64,000 nt of DNA. Origin: Sinorhizobium saheli. GTDB taxonomy: Bacteria; Pseudomonadota; Alphaproteobacteria; Rhizobiales; Rhizobiaceae. Below the pieces are notes generated by a model. It was given only the letters and a program-made list of their open reading frames with translations. It ran no database searches and was not told the origin of the DNA. Within the stretch, counting starts at the first letter, position 1. The number at the start of each line of letters is the position of its first letter. The DNA lies in NCBI RefSeq assembly GCF_001651875.1, contig NZ_LNQB01000102.1, positions 1-64,000 on the forward strand, in the 5' to 3' direction. Shown here piece after piece: positions 1 to 8,364 of this stretch. The position numbers and the translations under genes were made by a program.

Positions 1-60
1 GCGGCCGAGCGGGCACCCGGCCGGGAAACGCAGCACTGCGAGCGACGCCGCCACATAATC

Positions 61-192
61 TCATCCGACGCATATCATCGGGTCGCGCTTCAACGTCTCC
101 TGCACCATCAGCGACAGGCCAGGAAACCCCCTGCGCATATCGGTATAGCCTGTCGCCAGCCAGACCTTCACACCGCTCGGAACCGGGATCAT
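61..192 (-). pseudogene. IS66-family TnpB (Orf2) remnant
   Basis: The reading frame starts with ATG at 192, overlapping the stop of the upstream tnpA, which is the usual IS66 coupling. The first 38 residues (MIPVPSGVKVWLATGYTDMR, then a GFPGLSLMVQETLKRDP stretch) match the start of IS66 TnpB from memory of the family. After KRDP the similarity ends and a stop follows five codons later, so only about a third of the usual 115-residue protein is left. The break at about position 76 marks where the element was cut. Not functional. Confidence 0.8.
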
Positions 193-661
193 CGCCGCTC
201 CAGCACATCGAGGATGCGGGCCAAGGCTTCGATATCGATGTCACTCCCGACCCGGAGACGACGGCCATTGCCAAGCTCGATCGTGACGATGCTTGCCTTC
301 TTGCGCGGCCGGGAGACCGGCGGCGGCTCGGCCGAGATCGATGGCGTAGGCAGCGCTTCGACGACCTCCACCGGAACGAGCTGCGGGACAGACGGCGCGG
401 AGATTTGGCAGAGCTCCTTGCGCCAGCGAAAAAGCTGGCTCACATGAATGCCGGCCGAGTGCGCGATCTCCGAAACGCTTGCGCCTGGCTCAAGCGTCGC
501 CGCGACCAGTCGCTCCTTCTCCTCACGAGACCAGCGCCGACGCCGCTCGACCGACGTAATGACCTCAATCTGATGCTTCGTCATAGGACTATCCCTAGTG
601 CTTGCACTAGGACTTGCAGTCTTCAGGCTACCTCGGCAAGGCGGCCGTCACCGGAGGGGTA
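76..661 (-). mobile_element. IS66-family element, 5' part only
   Basis: Remnant with intact tnpA and truncated tnpB. The outer end is recognised by a terminal-repeat-like sequence at about 641-661 (reads GTACCCCTCCGGTGACGGCC on the minus strand), similar to the GTAA...CCGGTGACGGCCGCC ends I recall for rhizobial IS66 members. The inner end is lost: homology stops near 76 and the remaining 75 bases show nothing recognisable. It lies at the left edge of the prophage genes and may mark an older rearrangement. Confidence 0.65.
189..584 (-). CDS. tnpA: IS66-family TnpA (Orf1) accessory transposition protein
   Basis: A 131-aa protein with an N-terminal helix-turn-helix of the IS3/IS66 OrfA kind (RRRWSREEKERLVAATLEPG, then SVSEIAHSAGIHVSQLFRWR at about residues 37-56) and a basic middle, ending in the IELGNGRRLRVGSDIDIEALARI segment typical of IS66 Orf1. 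Its stop overlaps the start of the broken tnpB. The protein itself looks intact, but with tnpB truncated and no tnpC transposase in the window the element cannot move by itself. The family call is strong; the exact IS name cannot be given from sequence alone. Confidence 0.85.
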   Translation of the reverse strand: MTKHQIEVITSVERRRRWSREEKERLVAATLEPGASVSEIAHSAGIHVSQLFRWRKELCQISAPSVPQLVPVEVVEALPTPSISAEPPPVSRPRKKASIVTIELGNGRRLRVGSDIDIEALARILDVLERR

Positions 662-840
662 CATTGCAACTCTCCAGACAGTGGCACAATCTCTTACTGG
701 ACGCGAAAGATTGAGGGGCGTTGGCGGCTATATCGCCGCGCACCTATCATGCGTGGAGCCTGTCACTTCGTCTCCTCTTAACGCCTCACCAACACTCCAT
801 ATTCTTGGGATTTGCGCGCAACCCTGAGAATGAGAATTGG

Positions 841-1335
841 CTAAATCTGGCTAGCCGAGCGCCACATTAAGTCGATCTGCGCGTTCGTTAAACCAAGGAA
901 GTTACCTATGGCAGTTATCAGCGGGTGGCAACGCTCGAAATTCGTGGCGTACTCCCACTCAACCGCTGTTGTCTTTCGATCTCGCTCCGTCGGCATTTTC
1001 TCAATTGCCGCAACCACCTCCGTCGACGTGATGCCTGCGTCCATCAGCCCAAGGCGAAGCTGACGCGCCGTAAGGCTGGGCATCAATCTCCTGATGTCCT
1101 CGTCTGCTGGTGGCGTGTAGGGAACAATTGAATAATCTGGATGATCGTCAAGCCATCGGCGGATTGTGGGATTGAGTCCGTGGAGATCATCAGGTCGGCT
1201 AATATACTCGCAATCGTAGATCTCACCAGCCGTATCGGCGACATTACAGTGCACTCTGTAGACACCGACTTCAGCAGTGGCAACAACGCCGAAAACTTCA
1301 TTAAGGCTTAACCGAGATGCATCAATTCGTTCCAC
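841..1335 (-). CDS. Hypothetical phage protein downstream of tail fibre
   Basis: 164 aa, no signal peptide or membrane segment. It directly follows the tail-fibre gene (stop and start almost touching at 1336/1335) in the same direction. The C-terminal half (about residues 75-164, starting PPADEDIRRLMPSLTARQLR and containing VVAAIEKMP...AVEWEYATNFERCHPLI) resembles a module often seen in small phage proteins encoded beside fibres in rhizobial prophages. A tail-fibre assembly or fibre accessory role is inference from position only. Confidence 0.6.
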   Translation of the reverse strand: MERIDASRLSLNEVFGVVATAEVGVYRVHCNVADTAGEIYDCEYISRPDDLHGLNPTIRRWLDDHPDYSIVPYTPPADEDIRRLMPSLTARQLRLGLMDAGITSTEVVAAIEKMPTERDRKTTAVEWEYATNFERCHPLITAIGNFLGLTNAQIDLMWRSASQI

Positions 1336-2541
1336 TTAAGCCGTCCTCTGAAAAAGAGTAGCGCGAGCTCCAGATTGATCTTCATATCCGCGCGCGCGCC
1401 ATGTACCGGAAAGAGCTGTGCCGGATACAGTATTAAATCGGATACTGTCCCCAGAATTGTAGTAGACTGGGGATGACGCGTTTCGGTTGGTGCCGGCATC
1501 TTGTGCAAGTATGTACGTGCCGACGGGGTAATTTGTGTTGGTCGCACTCGTACCCGTGTATACCTCCGCCGCGATAAACCCCAACGCATGCGTGTGGCTC
1601 GTCGCCGTGACCGAGTTCGTCGTCGAGTTTGTAATATCCGACGGCGTGCCCAATGTGAGCGTGCGGGTTGCCGAAATCGCGCCGCCCCCGGTCAACCCGT
1701 TGCCGGCTGCCACCTGCACCGCATTGCTCGCAGGCGTGTAGCCGTAGAGCGTGTTGATGTCGGAAGCGGCAAGATTGCCCGAGTGCCACACCGTGTTATG
1801 TGCCGCGACCGAGCTGTCGTAGAATTTGAGGGCGTCGATACTGTTCACGTTCGAAACGTACAGATAATCGCCCGTGTCGTCGTTCGCCACGCGAATGCCA
1901 TCGCCATTCGCCGTTCCATCCCGGTGCTGGATATAGCCCTTGCGGTCGCTCGCTTTCCAAAACGCGATGAAGGGGTCGCCGGTCGCGGAGCCGAGCAGCG
2001 AAAAGGCTTCGCCGTCGGAGCTGGCGCGGACCTGGGTGAATTGATCGTACACGCCGGAGACGCGGGTGTTGGGGATCGTGCCGGTCGTCAGGTTCGACGC
2101 GTTGTTCGCCCCGAGCGTGGCGCGCGCTGTGGCGGCATCCGCGTCGTCGAGCACCGTCTGGGCGAAGGCTGAAACGCCGAGCGTCGTCAGCGCGGCCGCG
2201 GCGGTCGCGTCATCCAGCAGCGTCCGCACAAACGGCGTCAGCGCGGTGGTCGCATAGGCGTCGGCCGCCGTCGTATAGATCATCTTGTCCGCGCTCGTCA
2301 CAAGCCCTGCGATCGAGGTCAGGGCCGCGCTCGAAGCCTGAGCGCCAAGTGCTGCGCGCGCGGCGCTGGCGCTCGTCGCGCCCGTGCCGCCCGCGGTGAT
2401 CGGCCGCGCGGCATTGGCATCGGCCGTGAGGTCGTCGATCAGCGCGTTGTAAGGCACGCTCTGGATCGTCGTATTGGGCACCCCCTTGGTGCCGGCCGGT
2501 GGGGAATAGACTCCGCCTGTTCTTGGCAATGTGGCCTCCAT
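1336..2541 (-). CDS. Prophage tail fibre protein
   Basis: About 401 aa from the ATG at 2541 (MEATLPRTGG), chosen because a GGAGG lies 8 bases upstream; an in-frame start at 2592 has no ribosome site and runs through a hairpin. The protein is rich in Ala/Thr/Gly/Ser/Asn with fibre-like segments (ITAGGTGATSASAARAALGA, VQVAAGNGLTGG, RTLTLGTPSDI) and short repeats, as in receptor-binding fibres. It closes the structural cluster. The ribosome site is inside the stem of a terminator-like hairpin, so expression may be damped. No enzymatic domain is visible. Function from composition and position; confident as a fibre, receptor unknown. Confidence 0.8.
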   Translation of the reverse strand: MEATLPRTGGVYSPPAGTKGVPNTTIQSVPYNALIDDLTADANAARPITAGGTGATSASAARAALGAQASSAALTSIAGLVTSADKMIYTTAADAYATTALTPFVRTLLDDATAAAALTTLGVSAFAQTVLDDADAATARATLGANNASNLTTGTIPNTRVSGVYDQFTQVRASSDGEAFSLLGSATGDPFIAFWKASDRKGYIQHRDGTANGDGIRVANDDTGDYLYVSNVNSIDALKFYDSSVAAHNTVWHSGNLAASDINTLYGYTPASNAVQVAAGNGLTGGGAISATRTLTLGTPSDITNSTTNSVTATSHTHALGFIAAEVYTGTSATNTNYPVGTYILAQDAGTNRNASSPVYYNSGDSIRFNTVSGTALSGTWRARGYEDQSGARATLFQRTA

Positions 2542-2542
2542 G

Positions 2543-2566
2543 AAAAAGGCCTCCCGATGGGAGGCC
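2543..2566 (-). terminator. Terminator-like hairpin that contains the tail-fibre ribosome site
   Basis: On the minus strand an 8-bp perfect stem (GGCCTCCC / GGGAGGCC, 3-base loop ATC) is followed by TTTTT and then, after one base, the ATG of the fibre gene. The second arm carries the GGAGG used by that gene. It can end transcripts from the upstream internal-protein gene and can also hide the ribosome site. Seen directly; regulatory effect is inferred. Confidence 0.75.
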
Positions 2567-2597
2567 GCCTGAAAATTGCGCCAGAGCTGCACGCTTA

Positions 2598-3947
2598 CTA
2601 CTTCAGCCTCTTCCCCGCCGCGAAAAGCCGGCCGTAGTCCACCCGACGCATTCCATCGGGTCCACGGCTGACCGCGTCGGGGCGCGTCTTTTCCACTTCC
2701 TGCGCCATCACGCCGATATGCTTTGGTCCGTCGGCCGGCTCGCCCTTGTAGTGGAACTCGTAGAGGTTATGCCCCTTGAGCCTGCCGACCTTCTCGATAT
2801 TCTTCTTCGCGCGACGATCGGACTTGGGCAGGAGCCCCAGGAGAGAATTGAACAGGCCCTCGCCCGCCTGCTGCCGGGCGTTGTAGGCCGCCATCTGGTT
2901 CTGGTAGTTCTGCTGCACCAGACCGGCATAGTCGACCGGCTGGATCGACTGACCCTGCGTCGGCACGAAATTCGGGTTGCTGACTTGCGCGCCGGAGAGC
3001 AGCGCCGAGATTTCGTTGATCGGCTGGTTGCGTTGCGCATATTGCTCGTTGAGAAAGTTCGAGCGCGCCGTGTTCTGGGCATTGATCCGCGCCTGCTCGG
3101 CGTTGAAGTTCTGGTCCTTGAGCGCGTTGTTGGCTGCCGTGGCCGATTGGCTGTTCTGGTGCATCTGCTGGCGAGCATTGTTGCCGAAGTCGGCATTCTG
3201 CAGCGCCTGGCCGTAGGCCTGCGCCTGGGCGGCGTTTTCGAAGCTCGCCTTCTGGTTGGCGAGGTTGGCAAGCCGCGTCTGCTCCTGCCCGGCGTTCAGC
3301 ACGGCCGCGATGCGGGCGTCGTTGGAGGTCCGGTTCGCCTCGTCGATCGCGCGGTTATAGGCTTCCGATCCCGGCTGCAGGCCCTGGTTGGCAAGCCGCG
3401 TTTCCAGCGCCGCGCGGTCGCGCTGGAGTTGCGGATTGAGCCGCGCCATCAGCGCATTCTCATATTTCGACGTGTCGAAATCCGTCTCATAGCTGCGGGT
3501 GATGTTTCCGGCGTTGCCCACCGACGTCTGAAGCGCGGGGCCGCTGGTAAATTGCTGGTACTGCGGCAAGGTGAGCTTCGTCGGGTCGCCCGCGGCTGGA
3601 GCCTTCGAAATGTCCATCGGCTTGCCGAGCAGGTCGTTCAGCCGGCTCGATTGCGATGTGGCGAGCGTCGCCAGGTTGAGGTTCGCCGCGTCGTTCTGGT
3701 TCTTGATCTTCTGCTGCACCTCCGAGAGCTTCTGCGTCGCCGTCGCCACCGGCAGCTCGTAGACGTTCCCGCTCAAGGGATCGGTCCATTTCTGCATCGC
3801 ATAGCTGTAGGTGAGACTGCCGTCCGGCGTCACCTGGTTGACATTGCCCATGTATCCGTTGGCGACCGCGGTGCCGATATTGGTCGCGGTCTGTGCCGCC
3901 GCCGTCGCCTTCGGATCCGGGGGAGTGGGAGCTTTTGATTTTCCGAT
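2598..3947 (-). CDS. Internal/tail protein with C-terminal S74-like domain
   Basis: Glutamine/alanine/asparagine-rich, largely helical protein (QVQQKIKNQNDAANLNLATL, NAAQAQAYGQALQNADFGNN) ending in a chaperone-like domain of the peptidase S74 type: SDRRAKKNIEKVG at about 105 residues from the end and HIGVMAQEVEKTRPDAV near the C-terminus. Such proteins are virion internal or tail proteins of podovirus-like phages. The first in-frame ATG is at 3851, but the frame is coding-like further up (GKSKAPTPPDPKATAAAQT, GTAVANGYMGNVNQV). That longer form would begin at an ATC codon at 3947, preceded by GAAGGTAGG at a good distance. I use 3947; the conventional start is 3851 (417 aa). Confidence 0.7.
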   Translation of the reverse strand: MGKSKAPTPPDPKATAAAQTATNIGTAVANGYMGNVNQVTPDGSLTYSYAMQKWTDPLSGNVYELPVATATQKLSEVQQKIKNQNDAANLNLATLATSQSSRLNDLLGKPMDISKAPAAGDPTKLTLPQYQQFTSGPALQTSVGNAGNITRSYETDFDTSKYENALMARLNPQLQRDRAALETRLANQGLQPGSEAYNRAIDEANRTSNDARIAAVLNAGQEQTRLANLANQKASFENAAQAQAYGQALQNADFGNNARQQMHQNSQSATAANNALKDQNFNAEQARINAQNTARSNFLNEQYAQRNQPINEISALLSGAQVSNPNFVPTQGQSIQPVDYAGLVQQNYQNQMAAYNARQQAGEGLFNSLLGLLPKSDRRAKKNIEKVGRLKGHNLYEFHYKGEPADGPKHIGVMAQEVEKTRPDAVSRGPDGMRRVDYGRLFAAGKRLK

Positions 3948-3954
3948 AGCACAC

Positions 3955-4401
3955 CTACCTTCGATTGACGGGGTGCGCCCGCCAGCCGTTGTCCGTCAGA
4001 GTGAAGATGATTTCCGCTTCCTGCCGCCCGCGAAGACGGGGAATACGATGGCTCGTGAACCCGAAACGCCGGGCAATGTCGACCATGCCGCGGTTCTCCT
4101 CGGAGACGCGCAGCACGGCGAGCTGGCAGCCGATCTCGTCGAAGGGATAGCCGAACATGGCTTTCAGCACCGGCCGCGTCAGCCAGCGTCTGCTGGTCGA
4201 GGCGGCCGAAAGCTCGATGACGCCCGCTTCGGGTGAATAGTTGTGGTAGACGACGCCGGCGACAAGCCTGCCCTCCTCTGCCACGCCGAGCGTGGTGAAA
4301 TCGGCAAAGCCTCTTTCGCAGCCGTCGATATGGGCGGCGACGAAGCCGGCGACCGCGTCGTTGGTCGCGGGGTCACCCGCCCCGCCCCAGATGATGCTCA
4401 C
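3955..4401 (-). CDS. GNAT-family N-acetyltransferase-like phage protein
   Basis: 148 aa from the GTG at 4401, whose bases overlap the stop of the upstream gene (GTGA). The pattern is that of the GNAT fold: strand VIELSAAST, RRWLTRPVL helix, LAVLRVSEENRGMVDIARRFGF and the closing IPRLRGRQEAEIIFTL segment. Proteins of this kind are common between tail genes of alphaproteobacterial phages; they may modify a virion or host protein, but the substrate is unknown. The stop is 7 bases before the next gene's likely start, so the two are translationally linked. Confidence 0.75.
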   Translation of the reverse strand: MSIIWGGAGDPATNDAVAGFVAAHIDGCERGFADFTTLGVAEEGRLVAGVVYHNYSPEAGVIELSAASTSRRWLTRPVLKAMFGYPFDEIGCQLAVLRVSEENRGMVDIARRFGFTSHRIPRLRGRQEAEIIFTLTDNGWRAHPVNRR

Positions 4402-6023
4402 GCGCTCGCCTCCCCGGCCGAGACCTGCAGCGTGGCGAGATCGACCTCGATGTCGAGTTTCACCGCCCCGCCGGAGGTGATGACGCAGCCGACCGCCAGC
4501 ATGTCGCCACTCGCCCGCACGTTCTGGCGAAAGTCGTGGCGCAGCGTCTCCGAGACGCCGTCCCAGCGCGCCAGGTCCCAGAGGCCGACGTCCCATTCCG
4601 GGGAGGTCGCGTCGCCTTCCGTCACCCGGTCGAAAGGCGGCGCGGTCCTGTCGAAGTCGGCGCGGGCGAAGAGCTGCACCTTGGGCCGGGTCTTGGCGCG
4701 GAAATACATATGCGCCATGGTTGCCGCCGTGCGCTGGCCGAATTGCCCGGCCGGCGTGAACTGCGAGAGATACGTGGCCGCAAAGGTCAGCCCGTCGTCA
4801 GTGCCGCCGGTGTCGCCCTGCCAGCAATAGCCATCGCGCGAACCGAAGAAGAGCCCGCCCTGCAGCGTCTCGAAGCAGTTCGCACGCCAGTTGCTGATCG
4901 TCGCCCAGCGCCCGTTCAAGACGTTCAGCACGAAAGTCTTGTCGCTGACGACGCTGTTGTCGGGAAAGGCGACGAAGACCAGGTTCTGCTCGGCCCAGGG
5001 TTTGAGCGTCCAGCCCGAACCGGTGGCATTCGCCGCTCGCCGCCAGTCGTCCTCGATCGGTCGTGAAACCGAAACCTGGGTCAGCGCCTGCCGGTCGCGC
5101 TGAAACACCTGCGACATCGGCGTCAGCCCGTCCGTAGTCGCAATCAGCACGTCGCCGCCGACGCGGATCCAGGCGTTCTTTCCGAGCGGCTTGCCGACCT
5201 GGTAAACGCCCTTCAGCGCGAAATCGCTGGCGCTCGACGGGTCGGAACCGGCATAGACCGCGATCTCCCCTTCCGTCGAGACGAAGACGCAGAGATCGGA
5301 AAGCCCGTCGCCGCTCTCGAGCGACCAGGAGAAGCCCGTGATGAGCGAGCCGCCCTTCTTCATCACCCCGCCGAGCGGAAACACGGCAGCCGCACCGCCG
5401 ATGGCGTTCACCGGCAGGTAATAGGCATCGAGCGTCGCGTTCTTCAGGAAGAATTCGCGGTTCTTGAACAGCCAGCCATAGTTGAGCTGCGCCATGGTCG
5501 TCGCATCCGAAAAGGTGATCGAAGGCGTCGTCGTCCAGGCGGTGCCGTCATAGACGCGGCGCGTATCAGCGCCGTTCAGGCAGACGAGAAACGAGCCGCC
5601 GGCGGTCGTATGCTGGAAGGCACACCAATCGCCGCCGGAAAGCCCGCTCACGGCCGCGGCCGTCGTCGCCGGCGGCGCGGCCGGCGCGGTCATGTTGTAG
5701 ATCGCGCTCGCCGTCGCCATGAACAGCTTCTCATTGCTGCCGAACTTGTATTTGAAGGCGCTGCCTATGGCGCCGCCGTCGGCCGCAAGCCCGATCTTGC
5801 GCGAACCGCCGCGAATCTTGCAGCCGGCAAGCGTCGGCAGGAAATTCATGAGCACCGTGGCGGAGCCTGGCACCTGCGACGCCATGTCGGCGGTCGTCAC
5901 GAGTCCGCCTTTCGGCGCGGGAAAGGTCACCGATTGCGATGTCTGGGGCCGGCCGATGCTTGCCTGCCTGCGGTTGGTCTGCAGCAGGCGGCCAGGGCGA
6001 ACTGCATTCGTCCATGTCGTCAT
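4398..6023 (-). CDS. Large phage structural protein, hub/nozzle-like
   Basis: 541 aa from the ATG at 6023 (MTTWTNAVRP), chosen for GGGGGAC just upstream and a 4-base overlap (ATGA) with the preceding gene. It has no signal peptide or membrane segment and is rich in beta-type repeats with aromatic/Gly pairs (VYDGTAWTTTP, VLNVLNGRWATISNW, LFFGSRDGYCWQGD), which suggests a beta-propeller. In short-tailed phages a protein of this size after the adaptors forms the tail hub or stabilises packaged DNA (compare P22 gp10). That role is inference from gene order and composition; no direct motif proves it. Confidence 0.6.
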   Translation of the reverse strand: MTTWTNAVRPGRLLQTNRRQASIGRPQTSQSVTFPAPKGGLVTTADMASQVPGSATVLMNFLPTLAGCKIRGGSRKIGLAADGGAIGSAFKYKFGSNEKLFMATASAIYNMTAPAAPPATTAAAVSGLSGGDWCAFQHTTAGGSFLVCLNGADTRRVYDGTAWTTTPSITFSDATTMAQLNYGWLFKNREFFLKNATLDAYYLPVNAIGGAAAVFPLGGVMKKGGSLITGFSWSLESGDGLSDLCVFVSTEGEIAVYAGSDPSSASDFALKGVYQVGKPLGKNAWIRVGGDVLIATTDGLTPMSQVFQRDRQALTQVSVSRPIEDDWRRAANATGSGWTLKPWAEQNLVFVAFPDNSVVSDKTFVLNVLNGRWATISNWRANCFETLQGGLFFGSRDGYCWQGDTGGTDDGLTFAATYLSQFTPAGQFGQRTAATMAHMYFRAKTRPKVQLFARADFDRTAPPFDRVTEGDATSPEWDVGLWDLARWDGVSETLRHDFRQNVRASGDMLAVGCVITSGGAVKLDIEVDLATLQVSAGEASA

Positions 6024-6622
6024 GATGTCCCCCTGTCCGCATTTATCTCCTGCAGGAGATCGGCCTCGAACTCTGCCAGATTGTCCTCGAAAGGCAGGCC
6101 TTTCTGCCGCTTCCAGCGCCAAATCAGTCCCTTGACGAGCAGACGCTCGGGAAAGAGCGTCGTGTCGTCGTCGGCGCGGAACACGTCACGCTCCTCGTAA
6201 GGATCGCCGAGGACCCAGTTCTTCGAGACGTAGTCGATCGTCGCGCCAGCGGCGGCAGCGGCCGGCGAGAAAAACATCTCCCTGCCGCTCAAGCGGCAAT
6301 AGGGCTCCGCCGAGGCGATGCCGACGATCACGGCCCATTGTGCGCCGTTGGTGACAAGCCGGAAGAACCGGCCATCCCCTGCCCGCACCGCGCCGCCCGG
6401 TGCCAGCCGCTGGTAGTCGGCCGGGAGGATTTCCGGCGAAGCGGAGACGACATGCGCTTTCAGCATCCGCCTCCAGTCGGCACGCCGCGCAATCTCCGCT
6501 CCCGCTTCCTCGGCCAAAGCCACCATCGTCTGCGCGTTCGGATCGTTCGTCCCGTAGACGCTTTCGAAACGGTCGAGCGAAACGACGTCGGAAACCTCGT
6601 TGATCACAGTCAGAAGCGTCAT
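6020..6622 (-). CDS. Phage head-tail adaptor (SU10 adaptor type)
   Basis: 200 aa. The pattern EILPADYQRL...GATIDYVSKNWV...FRADDDTTLFPERLLVKGLIWRWKRQKGLP matches the adaptor proteins I know beside SU10/DUF5309 capsids. They form the ring that joins portal and tail. Start overlaps the stop of the preceding adaptor-like gene (ATGA) and its stop overlaps the start of the next gene, so the four genes from 7535 down to 4401 form a tightly coupled translation unit. Confidence 0.75.
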   Translation of the reverse strand: MTLLTVINEVSDVVSLDRFESVYGTNDPNAQTMVALAEEAGAEIARRADWRRMLKAHVVSASPEILPADYQRLAPGGAVRAGDGRFFRLVTNGAQWAVIVGIASAEPYCRLSGREMFFSPAAAAAGATIDYVSKNWVLGDPYEERDVFRADDDTTLFPERLLVKGLIWRWKRQKGLPFEDNLAEFEADLLQEINADRGTS

Positions 6623-7215
6623 GGCGTCAGCCCTCCGATGACGATTTCGGCGTTGCCCCAGCGCAGGCGCTCGTCGGCAAGCCCGAGCCCGGCCATCGCC
6701 TGGCGCTTCAGTGCCTCGGCCGCGCCGGCCTTGGCGGCATCGCGCTCCCAGACGGCGATTTCCTCGACGAGCGCGTAGAGATAGACATCCGGCGCCTTTT
6801 CGGTCAGCCAGTTGCTTGGGGCTTCGGCGGTCAGCGGCGGGATTTTCGCGTAGTAGGTCAGGCGGATGTCCGCGCCGCTCTTCGGCCGTACCTCGATGGC
6901 GCTGCCGACGATCGCATAGCCGATCGCCGGACAGCCGGATGTCCCTTGACCGCTGAGCTCCTGCAGCGGCAGCGCTCGCAGCGGTCGGCCGTCGCCGGCA
7001 AGGACCTGCCGCGCCTCCAGGAAATCCGCAGGCAGGCTGCCCACGCCTTCCGCCAAGGGCACGCTCGCTGCCTTTTCCATCTCGGCAACGCGCATCACAC
7101 GGTTGAGCTTGAGTTCGGCAAGCGCGAGAAAGCGCGGAAAGAGATGAGCAACGTCGTCGCGGCCGGAATATTCACCGGCGTCGACGAGCAGCGACGCATA
7201 GTCGGATATGGTCAT
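6619..7215 (-). CDS. Phage adaptor protein, second member
   Basis: 198 aa from ATG 7215 (MTISDYASLLVDAGEYSGRD), with GAGGGAC upstream; a longer form to 7266 lacks a ribosome site. It shows the adaptor layout LFPRFLALAELKLNRVMRVAEME...LPADFLEARQV...IRLTYYAKIPPLT...YLYALVEEIAVW, a pattern seen in capsid-associated adaptors (a domain of the SU10 adaptor group). Probably forms or completes the head-tail connector with the next gene. Tandem adaptor-like genes are usual in this phage type. Confidence 0.7.
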   Translation of the reverse strand: MTISDYASLLVDAGEYSGRDDVAHLFPRFLALAELKLNRVMRVAEMEKAASVPLAEGVGSLPADFLEARQVLAGDGRPLRALPLQELSGQGTSGCPAIGYAIVGSAIEVRPKSGADIRLTYYAKIPPLTAEAPSNWLTEKAPDVYLYALVEEIAVWERDAAKAGAAEALKRQAMAGLGLADERLRWGNAEIVIGGLTP

Positions 7216-7535
7216 AGATGTCCCTCGAAGCTGCGCCAGGCGCGGTTGTCGCCGTCGTTGAGCCACCGCTTCACATAGCGGTCGTCACCTTCGGAATGCG
7301 CCCGCACCAGGTTTTCGGAATGCGCGAGGTTGAGCGGGATCGACGCCACCTTCGTCCATTCCCCGAAGGCATTGCCGGCGGTGGCATGGCGTGTGAATTG
7401 GTTCTGGCGGACGAGGTTCTCGACCGGATAGTCCGTCCGCCAATGGGTCCTGTTGCCGTCCTCCATCACCCAGACGGAACGGCCGGTCTGAAAATCATAA
7501 TCGAAGAGCTTCCATTCACCGTCGCGGATCACCAT
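7212..7535 (-). CDS. Small phage structural-module protein, unknown
   Basis: 107 aa from ATG 7535 (MVIRDGEWKLFDYDFQTGRS), with GGGAGA 7 bases before; a GTG at 7541 overlapping the upstream stop is an alternative. No known motif. It is tryptophan/aromatic rich at the N-terminus (WKLFDYD, SVWVMEDG) and its stop overlaps the start of the first adaptor gene. Position between capsid-side and connector genes suggests a small head or connector protein. Confidence 0.65.
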   Translation of the reverse strand: MVIRDGEWKLFDYDFQTGRSVWVMEDGNRTHWRTDYPVENLVRQNQFTRHATAGNAFGEWTKVASIPLNLAHSENLVRAHSEGDDRYVKRWLNDGDNRAWRSFEGHL

Positions 7536-7537
7536 GG

Positions 7538-7705
7538 TCACTCTCCCGGCAGTGGATCGGCCCGCTCGGCCTTGCCGCTGGCGATCAGCGCCTTGGCGTC
7601 GCCAAGGCTCAAGAATACGACGGTTCCGGCCGGCGTCCGCTCGCCATCGTTAAGCCAGACGTCATAGATCAGCCGGACAGGCACCGGCTTCTTTGTTTCG
7701 TGCAT
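7538..7705 (-). CDS. 55-aa phage protein
   Basis: The frame is open further upstream, but the only well-placed ribosome site (GGAGAAGG) precedes ATG 7705 (MHETKKPVPVRLIYDVWLND) and follows the T-run of a hairpin, so translation should start there. A compact protein with the pattern VWLNDGERTPAGTVVFLSLGDAKALIASGKAERAD, reminiscent of small head proteins that start with a strand-rich part and end with a short helix. Function unknown. Its stop overlaps the next gene's start region. Confidence 0.65.
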   Translation of the reverse strand: MHETKKPVPVRLIYDVWLNDGERTPAGTVVFLSLGDAKALIASGKAERADPLPGE

Positions 7706-7718
7706 TTGCCTTCTCCAA

Positions 7719-7747
7719 TAAAAAAGGCGGCTCCGAAGAACCGCCTT
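7719..7747 (-). terminator. Rho-independent terminator before the connector operon
   Basis: Minus-strand stem GGCGGTTC / GAGCCGCC with a TTCG loop, followed by a run of six T. It ends any transcript from the right just before the 55-aa gene, whose own ribosome site lies directly after the T-run. Downstream genes would need read-through, antitermination or a promoter not seen here. Confidence 0.75.
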
Positions 7748-8364
7748 GGTAAGGAGGTATTGAGACACGCGCTCAATACCGCCAGGGCTTGCCATCAGAG
7801 TCCGGACGGCCGCCGGAATCGGCGTCCGCCACGGCGGAAGGTCGTAAGGAATGTCGTGCTGGTAATCCGGGAGTTTCATCGCGTTTCTCGCTGACGTCTC
7901 ACGACCTGAGATGTCAGTCGCTACCCGTGCACAACTTTCGAAAGAATCCATCGGCTGATCGGGAAAATCCCCGTTAACTCGGATGATTTTACCGCGGCGG
8001 GCCTGCCTGATCCCTCCGAATTGTTCATGACGGTGGCACGTTAGTTCAGAAAACTCTGCATGATGCGAAGTCGCCATCGCGGCCGAGAGCATTTCCTGGA
8101 TAAGAATATATTCAAAAACCGTGGTACTGGTGAATGTCGCCCGGCGGCCTTGCGGTCCTAGGCGGACTTTAAATCTGGACGCGAGTGCCGGTGACAGCTC
8201 ACCGTTCCCCCCCCCCCGCGGGAGCGTCCTTCGATGTCGCGGCGCCGCAAAAAATCGAAAAAGCCGCTTCGATGTGCCGCTACGGAGCGAGTGACGGATT
8301 TTGAGTTCGGGAATGCCTTACTTTAGGACGCGTCATCGGCCCGATGCCCCATTCCGCTCCAATC
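7748..8364. other. Stretch without a convincing gene
   Basis: About 600 bases between a terminator and the exported-protein gene. Open frames exist on the minus strand (to 8092) but lack a ribosome site or family pattern. One short frame ends in DSGGRPDSDGKPWRY just before the terminator (stop near 7771) and may be the tail of a lost small gene. An uninterrupted run of ten C lies at about 8207-8216. Confidence 0.5.

Noticed and set aside
7706-8092. Longer version of the 55-aa gene starting at 8092
   Set aside because: It would have to be translated through a terminator hairpin, and the upstream part shows no coding pattern.
8207-8216. Homopolymer of ten C as a phase-variation tract
   Set aside because: No gene covers or closely follows it in either direction, so a switch cannot be argued.
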